33,219 bases of DNA, taken from the NCBI RefSeq assembly GCF_004305975.1, contig NZ_BHZI01000022.1, positions 1 to 33,219 on the forward strand, given 5' to 3'. The stretch is from Streptomyces otsuchiensis. GTDB lineage: Bacteria > Actinomycetota > Actinomycetes > Streptomycetales > Streptomycetaceae. Each line of letters opens with the position of its first letter. Within the stretch, counting starts at the first letter, position 1. The translations under genes were made by a program, and so were the position numbers. The notes below the pieces were generated by a model. It was given only the letters and a program-made list of their open reading frames with translations, was not told where the DNA came from and searched no databases. Positions 18,473 through 26,205 of this stretch are shown here, in pieces.

Positions 18473-18879
18473 GCGGTTGTCGCTCCCTCGGTCTCACCCA
18501 TGTACCGGGCACCGGCCGCGGGCTGCGGCCGGGGGTCCCGGCGCGGACATCCGTGCGGTATGGATATCCGACCGATCTTCCGGCACAGGGCACCCTATCT
18601 CCGGGAGCGCGGTACCGCCGCCGCCAGGCACCGGATACGCGGCGCACGCGGCCGCGTGCGCGCCTCCTCCCCGGGCCCCGGTACTCGGCCGCCCCGGGGG
18701 TGCGCGCCGTCACCCCGCCCGCCGGACGCGCGGCGGTGGTCCCCTCCTGCGTGACGCAGAGCACGCCCGGACGGCGTTCGCCCGTGGGCGCGCTGGAGAC
18801 CCGAGGGGGTCTTGATGCCGAACCGGTGCCTTCTGTTCACTGAACCACCGCGTCACCGAACCGCTCCGAGGGAGAGTCG
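18473..18879. other. 407-bp divergent control region of the sugar module
   Basis: No convincing gene is present; the open frames here lack starts with ribosome-binding sites and show no protein-like pattern. Three dyads stand out: GGATATCC (18562-18569), CTGCGTGACGCAG (18747-18759, perfect around a central G) and GTTCACTGAAC (18835-18845, perfect around a central C). The length is large for this gene-dense region, which suggests promoters and operators for both transcription units. Confidence 0.6.
18812..18845 (+). promoter_or_regulatory. Putative promoter and operator of the glycoside hydrolase gene
   Basis: TTGATG (18812-18817) is followed after 18 bp by TTCACT (18836-18841), a weak -10. 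The dyad GTTCACTGAAC covers that -10. The related direct repeats CACTGAACC and CACCGAACC lie 16 bp apart just downstream (18840 and 18855 onward). A Shine-Dalgarno GAGGGAG precedes the ATG at 18880. Confidence 0.4.
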
Positions 18880-20847
18880 ATGCAGCGCCCTTCCCCGCAC
18901 CTTTCCACGTCCGCCGGTCGCGTGCGGCCGTGGATCGGTGCCAATTACTGGTCACGCGCCGGTGGGCCACTGATGTGGCGGCACTACGACGGCGAGGTGG
19001 TCGACACCGAGCTGCGGACTCTGCGCGAGCACGGTCTGACCATGACGCGTTCGTTCTTCTACTGGCCGGACTTCCACCCCGAACCGCACCGGATCGACGA
19101 GGAACTCTGCGAGCGGTACGCCGACTTCCTCGACCGGCACACCGCGCACGGTCTGGAGACCGTGCCGACCTTCCTCGTCGGCCACATGTCGGGCGAGAAC
19201 TGGGACCCCGCCTGGCGTGGCGACCGCGACCTCTACACCGATGTGTGGCTGGTCGCGCGCCAGGCGTGGTTCGCGCGGGAGATGACCCGGCGCTTCGCCG
19301 GCCACCCGGCGGTCGCCGGCTGGCTGATCTCCAACGAGATGCCGATCTACGGGTCGCCGCCCGGTGAGCCGGAGGCGGACCGGGCGGCGGTCGCCGCCTG
19401 GGCGCAGCTGATGGTCGACGCGGTGCGCGCCGGAGGCGGCCACCAGCCGGTCTCCCTCGGCGACGGCGCGTGGGGCCTGGAGAACACCGGCCACGACAAC
19501 GGCTTCCGGCTGCGGGACACCGCCGAGCTGTCGGACTTCCTCGGCCCCCACGTCTACCGGATGGAGGACGACGCGGCACGGCAGCACCACGCGGCAGCCT
19601 GGGCCTGCGAGCTGACCGGCAGCTTCGGCCGCCCGGTGGTGCTGGAGGAGTTCGGCCTGACCAGCGCCTTCGCCTCCGGTGACAGCGCGGCACGCTACTA
19701 CCGGCAGACGCTGCACAACTCGCTGCTGGCCGGCGCCACCGGGTGGATCGCCTGGAACAACACCGACTACGACGCCCTTCGCGCGCAGCCGCCCTACCTC
19801 CACCACGCCTTCGAGATGCACTTCGGCATCACCGACTCCGCGGGCCGCCCCAAACCGCCGCTGCTGGAGCTGTGTGACTTCGCGGCGCTGCTGGAGCGCG
19901 TGGAGTTCGGCCGGTGTCGGCGGGCGGACACCGACACGGCGCTGGTGCTCTCCTCCTACCTGGACACGCGCTACCCCTTCACCCGGCCGGAGGACCGCGA
20001 GCACGTCGCCCGCACCGCCCGGCAGTCCTGGATCGCGGCCCGCCTCGCGGACACCGCGCCGGCCGTGGTCCGCGAGAGCGACGGTCTGGTGGAGGGCGCG
20101 CGGCTGTACCTGGTGCCTTCCGTCAAGCAGTTGCTCTCCCCCAGCTGGTACCGGCTGCAGGAGCTGGCCGAGGGCGGCGCCACCGTCTACGTCTCCTACT
20201 CCGCCGGCTCCCACGAGGAGCAGCGCGGCCCGTGGTACGCGCATCTGGACCGGATGTTCGGCGTCCGCCACGGCCTGGAGTACGGGCTGGTGGACCCCGT
20301 CGAGGACGAGGTGACGGTGCTGACCCTCGCCGTACCGCTCGGCGGTCTCGCGGCGGGAAGCGAGTTGCGCTTCGCCTCAGCCGCGGGCACCGCCAGCGGC
20401 CGGGTACGGCTGCCGGTGGAACCGGACGGCGCCGAGGTACTGGCCACCGACGGGCGGGGGCGGCCCGCGCTGCTGCGCCGCCGGGTCGGGCGGGGCGCGG
20501 TGGTGCTCTGCGTCTACCCGTTGGAGTACCTGGCGGCCTGCACTCCGCGCGTCAACCCGGAGGCCGGGGCGACACTCTACGACGCGCTGGCCTGCGAGGC
20601 GGGGGCGCGCCGCCCGGTGACGGTGCGTGATCCGCGGGTGGCGGTGGACCGGCTGGTGCACGAGGACGGGCACGCGTTCGTATGGCTGGTCAGCCAGGCA
20701 GCCGAGCCGGTGACGGCCGAACCCGTCGTCGAGGGCGGCGCGAGGCTGACCACCCTGGACGGCGCGCCCGTCGGCTCGCTCACGCTTCCCGCGCACGGTG
20801 TGGCCGTGCTGCGGCTGGATCCGGGGGACGGCCACCGGCGGCGGTAG
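18880..20847 (+). CDS. Cytoplasmic glycoside hydrolase, clan GH-A (GH5/GH42-like)
   Basis: The 655-residue protein starts with a TIM barrel of the GH-A clan: ANYWSRAGGPLMWRHYD (substrate-side loop), acid/base Glu in LISNEMPIYG (Glu153, the Asn-Glu pair of the clan) and nucleophile in VVLEEFGLT (Glu257). After about residue 390 comes a class-I-amidotransferase-like domain (GARLYLVPSVKQLLSPSWY..., LAEGGATVYVSYSAG), as in the trimerisation domain of GH42 beta-galactosidases, then a beta-rich C-terminus. There is no signal peptide, so it should cleave a glycoside after import, in line with the divergent ABC importer and sugar kinase. Mannosidase, galactosidase and glucosidase cannot be told apart here. 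The ATG has GAGGGAG 6 nt upstream. Confidence 0.88.
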   Translation: MQRPSPHLSTSAGRVRPWIGANYWSRAGGPLMWRHYDGEVVDTELRTLREHGLTMTRSFFYWPDFHPEPHRIDEELCERYADFLDRHTAHGLETVPTFLVGHMSGENWDPAWRGDRDLYTDVWLVARQAWFAREMTRRFAGHPAVAGWLISNEMPIYGSPPGEPEADRAAVAAWAQLMVDAVRAGGGHQPVSLGDGAWGLENTGHDNGFRLRDTAELSDFLGPHVYRMEDDAARQHHAAAWACELTGSFGRPVVLEEFGLTSAFASGDSAARYYRQTLHNSLLAGATGWIAWNNTDYDALRAQPPYLHHAFEMHFGITDSAGRPKPPLLELCDFAALLERVEFGRCRRADTDTALVLSSYLDTRYPFTRPEDREHVARTARQSWIAARLADTAPAVVRESDGLVEGARLYLVPSVKQLLSPSWYRLQELAEGGATVYVSYSAGSHEEQRGPWYAHLDRMFGVRHGLEYGLVDPVEDEVTVLTLAVPLGGLAAGSELRFASAAGTASGRVRLPVEPDGAEVLATDGRGRPALLRRRVGRGAVVLCVYPLEYLAACTPRVNPEAGATLYDALACEAGARRPVTVRDPRVAVDRLVHEDGHAFVWLVSQAAEPVTAEPVVEGGARLTTLDGAPVGSLTLPAHGVAVLRLDPGDGHRRR

Positions 20848-20855
20848 CGGCGGAA

Positions 20856-20882
20856 CCCGGGGCGGCACCGCGCCGCCCCGGG
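20856..20882. terminator. Perfect 11-bp hairpin between convergent genes
   Basis: CCCGGGGCGGC (20856-20866) and GCCGCCCCGGG (20872-20882) pair perfectly with a 5-base loop. It begins 9 bp past the hydrolase stop and lies 33 bp from the end of the opposing allantoicase gene, so it probably separates the sugar and purine regions in both directions. Confidence 0.8.
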
Positions 20883-20914
20883 CCGGGCCGGGCGCGCCGG
20901 GCGGGCACCTGGGT

Positions 20915-22180
20915 TCAGCCGTTCAGGGCCCGGTGGCGCTCGCCCAGCCGGCGGATTCCCTCCTCGGTCAGCGTCCCGTGCAGCCGCAGCCGTGCGATGC
21001 CGCCGTCGGGATGGATGTCGATCCGGGCGTGGGTGGCGGCCGGGGCGGCGTCGAGCAGGAAGCGGTGGACCGTGTCGGGCTGCAGCCGGGTCGCCGGGAG
21101 CGCCCGCCTCCAGCCGGGGGCGGCGTGGTCGGCCGGGTCGGTGCCGTCGGAGGCGTCCAGCAGCCACAGTTCGGCCCAGCCGGCGGAGTTGCCCTTGTAG
21201 TAGCCGGTGTCGATCTCCACCGCGCGGACCACGCCGTGGCCGGCGAGGGCGTAGCGGACCCAGTCGTGGCCGTCGTCGCGGCGCCGCCGGGTCTCCCAGC
21301 CGTCCTCCATGCTCCGGGCGCGGCCGGGGCGGATCGAGTTCACGGGCGGGGAGTAGAAGCGGTCGGAGGCGTCGAGCGCCTGCCCGCCGTGTTCCAGTGC
21401 CAGCAGGTCGAAGGTACCGAGGGCGGCGAGCCAGGCCGGGTCGGGCAGGGCCTCGCCGTGGACGCGCAGCCGGGCGACGCCGCCGTCGGGGTGCTGGCAG
21501 AGCCGCAGGTGGGTGAAGCGGCGCTCGACGTCGACCGCGAAGCCGTTGGCGGCGTGGCCGCCGACCTCGGTGCGCGGCACCAGCTCCGTCCAGCGCACGT
21601 CGCCGCTGAGCAGTTCCCCGGGCGCGGGGGTGCCGGGCACCGCGGCGGCCTGGAGGGAGACGGCGCGCGGGTGGTTGCCACGGAAGTGGGCGGTGTCCAC
21701 GATCACGCCGCGGATCACCCCGGGTACGCCGAGGCGGACCAGGGCCCAGTCGTGGTCGTCGGGCGAGGGGTGCGGGCGGCCCGCGTCGGGGCCGCGACGC
21801 CGCCGCGTCTCCCAGCCGTCCATGACCTTGCCCTTGTGGCCGAAAGTCTCGGGGTCGAACCGGGCGGGCCCGGGGAGCAGCAGGTTCTCGCGCTCCGCGA
21901 AGAACTCGTCGTTCGCGGCGATGACCCCCGCGCCCAGGAGCCGGTCCGCGAGGTCCGGCAGCCGGGTGAAGTCCAGGGCGCGGGTGCGGTAGTCGGCGTA
22001 GGGGTCGCCGCCCGGGTAGGGAGCCGCGGCGCCGGTGAACGCCGGGGCGGCGGGCCGGAGCTCGGTGCCGGGCAGGCCGTCGGGGGCGGCGGTCCGGGCG
22101 GGTGGCGCGGTGTCGTCACGGGCGGTGGTCCGCTCACCGGCGGCGGAGGGGGTTGCGGGGTACTGGTCGGGTGCGCTCAT
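20915..22180 (-). CDS. alc: Allantoicase
   Basis: Allantoicase hydrolyses allantoate to ureidoglycolate and urea. The 421-residue protein shows the family's duplicated jelly-roll: repeat 1 with [18 protein letters not shown] and [11 protein letters not shown] (residues 113-171), repeat 2 with [12 protein letters not shown] and [11 protein letters not shown] (from 290). The PGDxxxADY-type start [15 protein letters not shown] lies at residues 58-71, so about 45 residues rich in Ala, Pro and Thr precede the usual beginning. No alternative start codon lies within that stretch, and the ATG at 22180 overlaps the allB stop by 4 bp (ATGA), so I keep the long form. It is the second gene of the allB-alc unit, behind the operator at 23655. 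Confidence 0.96.
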   Translation of the reverse strand: MSAPDQYPATPSAAGERTTARDDTAPPARTAAPDGLPGTELRPAAPAFTGAAAPYPGGDPYADYRTRALDFTRLPDLADRLLGAGVIAANDEFFAERENLLLPGPARFDPETFGHKGKVMDGWETRRRRGPDAGRPHPSPDDHDWALVRLGVPGVIRGVIVDTAHFRGNHPRAVSLQAAAVPGTPAPGELLSGDVRWTELVPRTEVGGHAANGFAVDVERRFTHLRLCQHPDGGVARLRVHGEALPDPAWLAALGTFDLLALEHGGQALDASDRFYSPPVNSIRPGRARSMEDGWETRRRRDDGHDWVRYALAGHGVVRAVEIDTGYYKGNSAGWAELWLLDASDGTDPADHAAPGWRRALPATRLQPDTVHRFLLDAAPAATHARIDIHPDGGIARLRLHGTLTEEGIRRLGERHRALNG

Positions 22181-23526
22181 GGGCGAGGGGGCGTCCTTTC
22201 CAGAAGCCGGCCGACGCGGGCGGTGGGCCGCCCGTGGTCGGCGATGAGACGACCGCGCAGCCAGGTGGCGCGCACGACGCCGTGCAGGCGGCGGCCGGCG
22301 TAGGCGGTGACGGGGTTGCGGTGGTGCAGCAGGGCGGGGTCGACGGTGAAGGCGGCCTCGTCGTCCAGCACCGCGAAGTCGGCGTCACGGCCCGGTTCGA
22401 CGGAACCCTTGGTGTGCAGCCCGGCCAGCTTCGCCGGGGCGGTCGCCATCCACCGGGCGACATCCTCCAGGGTGTGGCCGCGGCGGCGGGCCTCGGTCCA
22501 GACGGCGGGCAGGCCGAGCTGGAGCGAGGAGATACCGCCCCAGGCGGCGCCGAAGTCGGGGACCTTGAGGTCGGGGGTGCAGGGTGAGTGGTCGGAGACG
22601 ACGCAGTCGAGCGTGCCGTCGGCCAGTCCCGCCCACAGCGCGTCCCGGTTGGCCGCCTCCCGGATCGGCGGGCAGCACTTGAACTCGGTCGCGCCGTCCG
22701 GCACCTCCTCGGCGTCGAGGGTCAGGAAGTGCGGGCAGGTCTCGGCGGTGACACGCACCCCGTCGCGCCGGGCGGCGGCGAGCAGCGGCAGGGCGTCGGC
22801 GGAGGAGAGATGCAGGATGTGGACGCGGGCGTCCAGGCGGCGGGCGAGCGCGACGAGCCGTTCGACGGCCTCGTTCTCGGCGGCGCGGGGGCGGGAGGCG
22901 AGGAAGTCCGCGAAGCGGAGGCTGCCGTCGGCCGGTGGCGCGGCGGCGAGGTGCGCCGGGTCCTCGGCGTGGACGATCAGCAGGCCGCCGAAGCCGGCGA
23001 TCTCGGTGAGCGCCGCGGTGAGCCGCTCGGGGTCGAGTTCCGGGAACTCCTCCACGCCGGACGGGGAGAGGAACGCCTTGAAGCCGAAGACTCCGGCGTC
23101 GTGCAGGGGCCGCAGCTCGGCGGTGTTGCCCGGGACCGCGCCGCCCCAGAACCCGACGTCCACGTGGGCCCGGGGCGCGGCGACGGCCCGCTTGACCGCC
23201 AGATGGGCGGGGGTGGTGGTCGGCGGCACGCTGTTGAGCGGCATGTCCAGCAGGGTGGTGACCCCGCCGGCGGCGGCCGCGCGGGTGGCGGTGGTGAACC
23301 CCTCCCAGTGCTCACGGCCGGGGTCGTTGACGTGGACGTGGGTGTCGACCAGCCCCGGCAGCAGGGCCAGGTCCCCGTAGTCCCGGACGGGGACGCCGGG
23401 CGGCGTGGGCAGGTCGTGGGCGGCGACGTCCTCGATCCGGCCGCCGGCGACGACGACGGTGGCGGGGCGCAGGCCGGTGGGGGTGACCACGCGGGTGGAG
23501 CGCAGGACCAGTTCGGGTGGGCGCAC
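22177..23526 (-). CDS. allB: Allantoinase
   Basis: Allantoinase opens the hydantoin ring of allantoin to allantoate. The 449-residue amidohydrolase has all binuclear metal ligands: [10 protein letters not shown] (His63, His65), carboxylated Lys in [10 protein letters not shown] (Lys150), IVHAEDP (His186), [10 protein letters not shown] (His239) and VVSDHSPC (Asp312). The His-x-His-x-N-D-P-G motif and the ETCPHFLTL stretch separate it from dihydropyrimidinase. The start is GTG 23526, three bases after AGGAGAGG, a strong though close ribosome-binding site. The leader is about 130 nt long from the 17-bp dyad TTCAAC-N5-GTTGAA, the presumed AllR operator shared with the divergent allR gene. Confidence 0.97.
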   Translation of the reverse strand: MRPPELVLRSTRVVTPTGLRPATVVVAGGRIEDVAAHDLPTPPGVPVRDYGDLALLPGLVDTHVHVNDPGREHWEGFTTATRAAAAGGVTTLLDMPLNSVPPTTTPAHLAVKRAVAAPRAHVDVGFWGGAVPGNTAELRPLHDAGVFGFKAFLSPSGVEEFPELDPERLTAALTEIAGFGGLLIVHAEDPAHLAAAPPADGSLRFADFLASRPRAAENEAVERLVALARRLDARVHILHLSSADALPLLAAARRDGVRVTAETCPHFLTLDAEEVPDGATEFKCCPPIREAANRDALWAGLADGTLDCVVSDHSPCTPDLKVPDFGAAWGGISSLQLGLPAVWTEARRRGHTLEDVARWMATAPAKLAGLHTKGSVEPGRDADFAVLDDEAAFTVDPALLHHRNPVTAYAGRRLHGVVRATWLRGRLIADHGRPTARVGRLLERTPPRP

Positions 23527-23654
23527 GTGCCTCTCCTCTTCGGGCCGGGGCGCCGGGCTCGGCCCGGATCGGATGCCGCGCGGCCGGTGTCGGTTCCGCC
23601 CGTCGGCGGCCGGGGTGGGCCGGGTGCGCCGGGGCACGTCCGCTTCTCGCGTCC

Positions 23655-23671
23655 TTCAACGTTCTGTTGAA
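23655..23671. promoter_or_regulatory. Putative AllR operator
   Basis: TTCAAC-GTTCT-GTTGAA is a perfect 6+6 inverted repeat with a 5-bp centre in the allB-allR gap. The same site with one mismatch occurs at 31542-31558 in the promoter of the urate operon. I see it nowhere else upstream of a gene in the window. The binding protein is inferred from the adjacent IclR-type gene. Confidence 0.78.
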
Positions 23672-23828
23672 GAGGTTGCCGCCGTCGTCGCGGCCCGTCA
23701 ACCCCGCCACGGTGCGCTGCGGCAGCCCGGTCGGCCACCCGGCCCCCTTCCGCAGCGCGGAAGGCCGGTCTTGCCCAGCGGAACGGGCCGGGCCCGGCCG
23801 GGAGACGGCCATGATCGCCGGATCCCGG

Positions 23829-23834
23829 TAGGCT
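23829..23834 (+). promoter_or_regulatory. Possible -10 box of allR
   Basis: TAGGCT lies 31 nt before GTG 23866, giving a leader of about 25 nt. The -35 region is weak. The presumed operator is 158 bp upstream, so AllR may act mainly on the allB side. Confidence 0.4.
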
Positions 23835-23865
23835 GCCGTTGCAACCGCCCGGAAAGGATCGCGAC

Positions 23866-24651
23866 GTGGCTTCGTCCGACGAGCGCAGGCCGGCCACCGG
23901 CAACGGTGGCGTCCAGTCCCTTGAGCGCGCCTTCGACCTGCTGGAGCGGATGGCCGACGCCGGCGGGGTCACCGGACTGAGCGAGCTGGCGTCCAGCAGC
24001 GGGCTGCCGCTGCCGACCATCCACCGGCTGATGCGGACCCTCGTCGCCTGCGGCTACGTCCGCCAGCAGCCCAACCGCCGGTACGCACTGGGCCCCCGCC
24101 TCATCCGGCTCGGGGAGAGCGCCGCGCGCCCCCTGTCGACCTGGGCGCGCCCGCATCTGGCGCGGCTGGTGGAGGAGACCGGGGAGACCGCCAACATGGC
24201 GCTGCTCGACGGTGACGAGGTCGTCTATGTCGCCCAGGTGCCCTCCCGCCACTCGATGCGGATGTTCACCGAGGTGGGCCGCCGGGTGCTGCCGCACGCG
24301 ACGGGGGTCGGCAAGGCCCTGCTGACGCAGCGCCCGGACGCCGAGGTGCGGGCCCTCCTGGCCCGCACCGGCATGCCCGCCGCCACCGACCGTACGCTCA
24401 CCACCCCCGACGCCTTCGTCGCCGAACTGACCTCGGCGCGGCAGGCGGGGTACGCGGTCGACGACAACGAGCAGGAGATCGGGGTGCGCTGTGTCGCCGT
24501 ACCGGTCCCCGACTCCCCCACCCCGGCCGCGATCTCCATCTCGGGACCGGCCGGACGGGTCACCGTGGAGTCCACGGCGACGGTGGTGCCGCTGCTGCAG
24601 GAGGTGGCGCGCGACCTCGCCGCCGCCCTCGCCACCAACCAGCCGGCCTGA
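23866..24651 (+). CDS. allR: IclR family regulator, AllR-type
   Basis: The 261-residue protein has an IclR winged helix (residues 16-75: VQSLERAFDLLERMADAGG, LSELASSSGLPLPTIHRLMRTLVACGYV in parts, NRRYALG) and an IclR effector domain (80-255) with EETGETANMALLDGDEVVYVAQVPS in parts, VLPHATGVGKALL, GYAVDDNEQEIGVRCVAVPV in parts and PAAISISGPAGRV. Streptomyces AllR is an IclR repressor of allantoin genes; the location next to allB-alc and the shared 17-bp dyad support that role here. The usual inducers of AllR proteins are allantoate or glyoxylate; which applies cannot be read from sequence. Start GTG 23866 is supported by GGAAAGGA 7 nt upstream. Confidence 0.93.
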   Translation: MASSDERRPATGNGGVQSLERAFDLLERMADAGGVTGLSELASSSGLPLPTIHRLMRTLVACGYVRQQPNRRYALGPRLIRLGESAARPLSTWARPHLARLVEETGETANMALLDGDEVVYVAQVPSRHSMRMFTEVGRRVLPHATGVGKALLTQRPDAEVRALLARTGMPAATDRTLTTPDAFVAELTSARQAGYAVDDNEQEIGVRCVAVPVPDSPTPAAISISGPAGRVTVESTATVVPLLQEVARDLAAALATNQPA

Positions 24652-24652
24652 C

Positions 24653-24687
24653 AGGGGCGGCGGGCCCCTCTCCGCCGGCCCCGGCGG
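24653..24687. terminator. Paired hairpins between convergent genes
   Basis: AGGGGC/GCCCCT (24653-24658 with 24664-24669) follows the allR stop. CCGCCG/CGGCGG (24672-24677 with 24682-24687) directly abuts the end of the opposing GAP-family gene. Each stem could serve one strand. Confidence 0.55.
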
Positions 24688-25323
24688 TCAGCCGCCGGAG
24701 AGGATCAGCACGACGAACAGCAGGCAGACACCGATGTTGATCAGCCAGCTGTGGGAGTTCATCCAGTCGCGGATCCTCGGCATCGCCACCCGGGCGCGCC
24801 GGTGGAAGACCTCCCGGGCCAGCAGCGGCAGGGCGGCGATCAGCACGGTCAGCCCGAGGAAGGGCAGCGCTCCGGTCAGGCCGGCGTCGTTCTGGCTGAG
24901 GTGGACACCGACGGTCAGCATCACCAGCAGGTCCGAGGGCATCAGCAGGATGACCAGCAGGCCGATGACGAAGGCGCGTGCGGCGCCCGAGGTCATCAAG
25001 GAGGCCAGCCACTTCGGCGGCTCGGCACTCGCTCTGCCACGCCAGTTCTTCAGCGCCGCCAGGATCAGCAGCGCCACCAGCACGTACTTGATGATGTTGC
25101 CGGCCGACCCGCGGTCGGACTCACTGCCGAAATCGATGGCGTTTCCCAGCAGTCCGGCGACGAGCAGCATCACCGCCGTGCCTCCGGTCGCCGCCACGGC
25201 GACGCCCGCCAGGAACGCGAGGGAGACGCGGACCGCGTGGGGTGCCGTGACCAGGATGATCGCCGAGATGATCTGCGGTCCGGCCATCATGGTGACGGCC
25301 AGCGGAAGGACTGCGGTGTTCAT
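24688..25323 (-). CDS. GAP family membrane protein (SfLAP-like)
   Basis: The 211-residue protein has six hydrophobic helices: TAVLPLAVTMMAGPQIISAIILVTA in parts, VSLAFLAGVAVAATGGTAVMLLVAG in parts, IIKYVLVALLILAAL, ARAFVIGLLVILLMPSDLLVMLTVG in parts, ALPFLGLTVLIAALPLL and LINIGVCLLFVVLILSGG. The opening 'LPLAVTMMAGPQIISAIILV' type and overall plan match the actinobacterial GAP (GPL addressing) family, suspected to export lipids or small solutes. ATG 25323 is preferred to GTG 25332 because the GGGG of the ribosome-binding site would overlap the latter. The location among purine genes may be accidental. Confidence 0.8.
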   Translation of the reverse strand: MNTAVLPLAVTMMAGPQIISAIILVTAPHAVRVSLAFLAGVAVAATGGTAVMLLVAGLLGNAIDFGSESDRGSAGNIIKYVLVALLILAALKNWRGRASAEPPKWLASLMTSGAARAFVIGLLVILLMPSDLLVMLTVGVHLSQNDAGLTGALPFLGLTVLIAALPLLAREVFHRRARVAMPRIRDWMNSHSWLINIGVCLLFVVLILSGG

Positions 25324-25447
25324 GGGCGGCACCCCCTTCTGGTGCCAGTGTCGGCGCCCGGCCGCCTCTCCGCAGCCGGGGCCGCGCCGGGCACACCCGT
25401 ACCGGTGGGATACCGCGCTTTCGGGGGTCGCGGCGCCGCTGTGCCGT

Positions 25448-25453
25448 TAGCGT
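25448..25453 (+). promoter_or_regulatory. -10 box of the MocA-like gene
   Basis: TAGCGT ends 7 nt before ATG 25461 and no Shine-Dalgarno sequence is present, again the leaderless arrangement. Confidence 0.5.
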
Positions 25454-25460
25454 GGCGGCC

Positions 25461-26084
25461 ATGAACGCGAAGATCGCGGGCGTGCTGCTCGCTGCCGGTG
25501 GTGGCCGGCGACTCGGCGGGCGCCCCAAGGCCCTGCTGGACGACGGCGGGGTGCTGTTCGTCGAGCGGGCGGCGGCCAGACTGGTCGCGGCGGGCTGCGC
25601 GCCGGTGCGCGTGGTGGTCGGCGCCTCGGCGCAGGAGGTGCGCAGCCGCGCGCGGCTGCCGGGCTGTGCCCTGGTGGAGAACCCGGCGTGGGAGTCGGGC
25701 ATGGCCTCCTCCCTGCGCGTGGGCCTTGCGGAACTCCCGGCGGGGACCGACGCCGCGCTGGTGTCGTTGGTGGACCAGCCCGGCATCGGGACGTCGGCGC
25801 TGCGCCGGGTGATGGCGGCGTACTCCGGCCGCAGGACACTGGCCGCCGCCGGCTACGGCGGACGGCGTGGCCATCCGGTACTGATCGGCGTCGACCATCT
25901 CGCGGGGGTCAGTCGGACGGCACAGGGGGACGAGGGAGCTCGGCGTTTCCTACTGGAGCACGAAACGGACATCTCGGTGGTCGACTGCGGCGACATCGCC
26001 TCGCCCCAGGATGTCGACACCCCTTCCGAGCTGCGGAAACTCGCCGCCTCATGGGGCGCTGCGGGCGGGTCGGCAATGAGCTGA
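25461..26084 (+). CDS. MobA/MocA-like nucleotidyltransferase
   Basis: The 207-residue protein has the NTP-transferase fold used by molybdenum cofactor cytidylyl- and guanylyltransferases: nucleotide-binding LLAAGGGRRLGGRPKALL (residues 9-26), VVGASAQEV, ENPAWESGMASSLRVGL, and the metal-binding Asp in LVSLVDQPGI, followed by GRRGHPVLI. These features favour MocA, which adds CMP to molybdopterin for xanthine-dehydrogenase-type enzymes. Such proteins are often encoded near purine catabolism genes because xanthine dehydrogenase needs the cofactor; here no xanthine dehydrogenase gene lies in the window. ATG 25461 is supported by the -10 box 7 nt upstream. Confidence 0.85.
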   Translation: MNAKIAGVLLAAGGGRRLGGRPKALLDDGGVLFVERAAARLVAAGCAPVRVVVGASAQEVRSRARLPGCALVENPAWESGMASSLRVGLAELPAGTDAALVSLVDQPGIGTSALRRVMAAYSGRRTLAAAGYGGRRGHPVLIGVDHLAGVSRTAQGDEGARRFLLEHETDISVVDCGDIASPQDVDTPSELRKLAASWGAAGGSAMS

Positions 26085-26103
26085 CCCGGACCGGCCGCGC
26101 GTA

Positions 26104-26132
26104 TTGATATTCCACGATGAGAAACCTACTCT
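26104..26132 (+). promoter_or_regulatory. Malate synthase promoter
   Basis: TTGATA (26104-26109), exactly 17 bp, then TACTCT (26127-26132) form one of the best sigma-70-type promoters in the window. The spacer contains TTCC-N7-GAAA (26110-26124), a weak dyad that could bind an IclR-type protein. The leader to ATG 26206 is about 67 nt. The stretch is AT-rich compared with its surroundings. Confidence 0.65.
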
Positions 26133-26205
26133 CCATTAACGAGGGCCGCGTCTCACTGCCGTGACACCCCGTGCCGCCCTCGACCGCCGAAGGAGTGACG
26201 CCACC

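Larger units (their letters stand above)
23527..23865. other. 339-bp divergent control region between allB and allR
   Basis: No gene is seen. The region holds the 17-bp dyad at 23655-23671, a -10 box for allR (23829-23834) and GC-rich spacer sequence. The allB promoter cannot be placed with confidence; TTGAAG on the minus strand inside the dyad could be its -35. Confidence 0.6.

Noticed and set aside
18553-18843. Plus-strand frame within the sugar-module control region
   Set aside because: Arg/Pro-rich composition, no proper start signal, and it runs through the three dyads. It is more likely non-coding.
18835-18845. GTTCACTGAAC as a third AllR site
   Set aside because: It shares TTCA/TGAA ends with the allB-allR dyad but the spacing is 1 bp instead of 5 between half-sites, and the adjacent genes are sugar genes.
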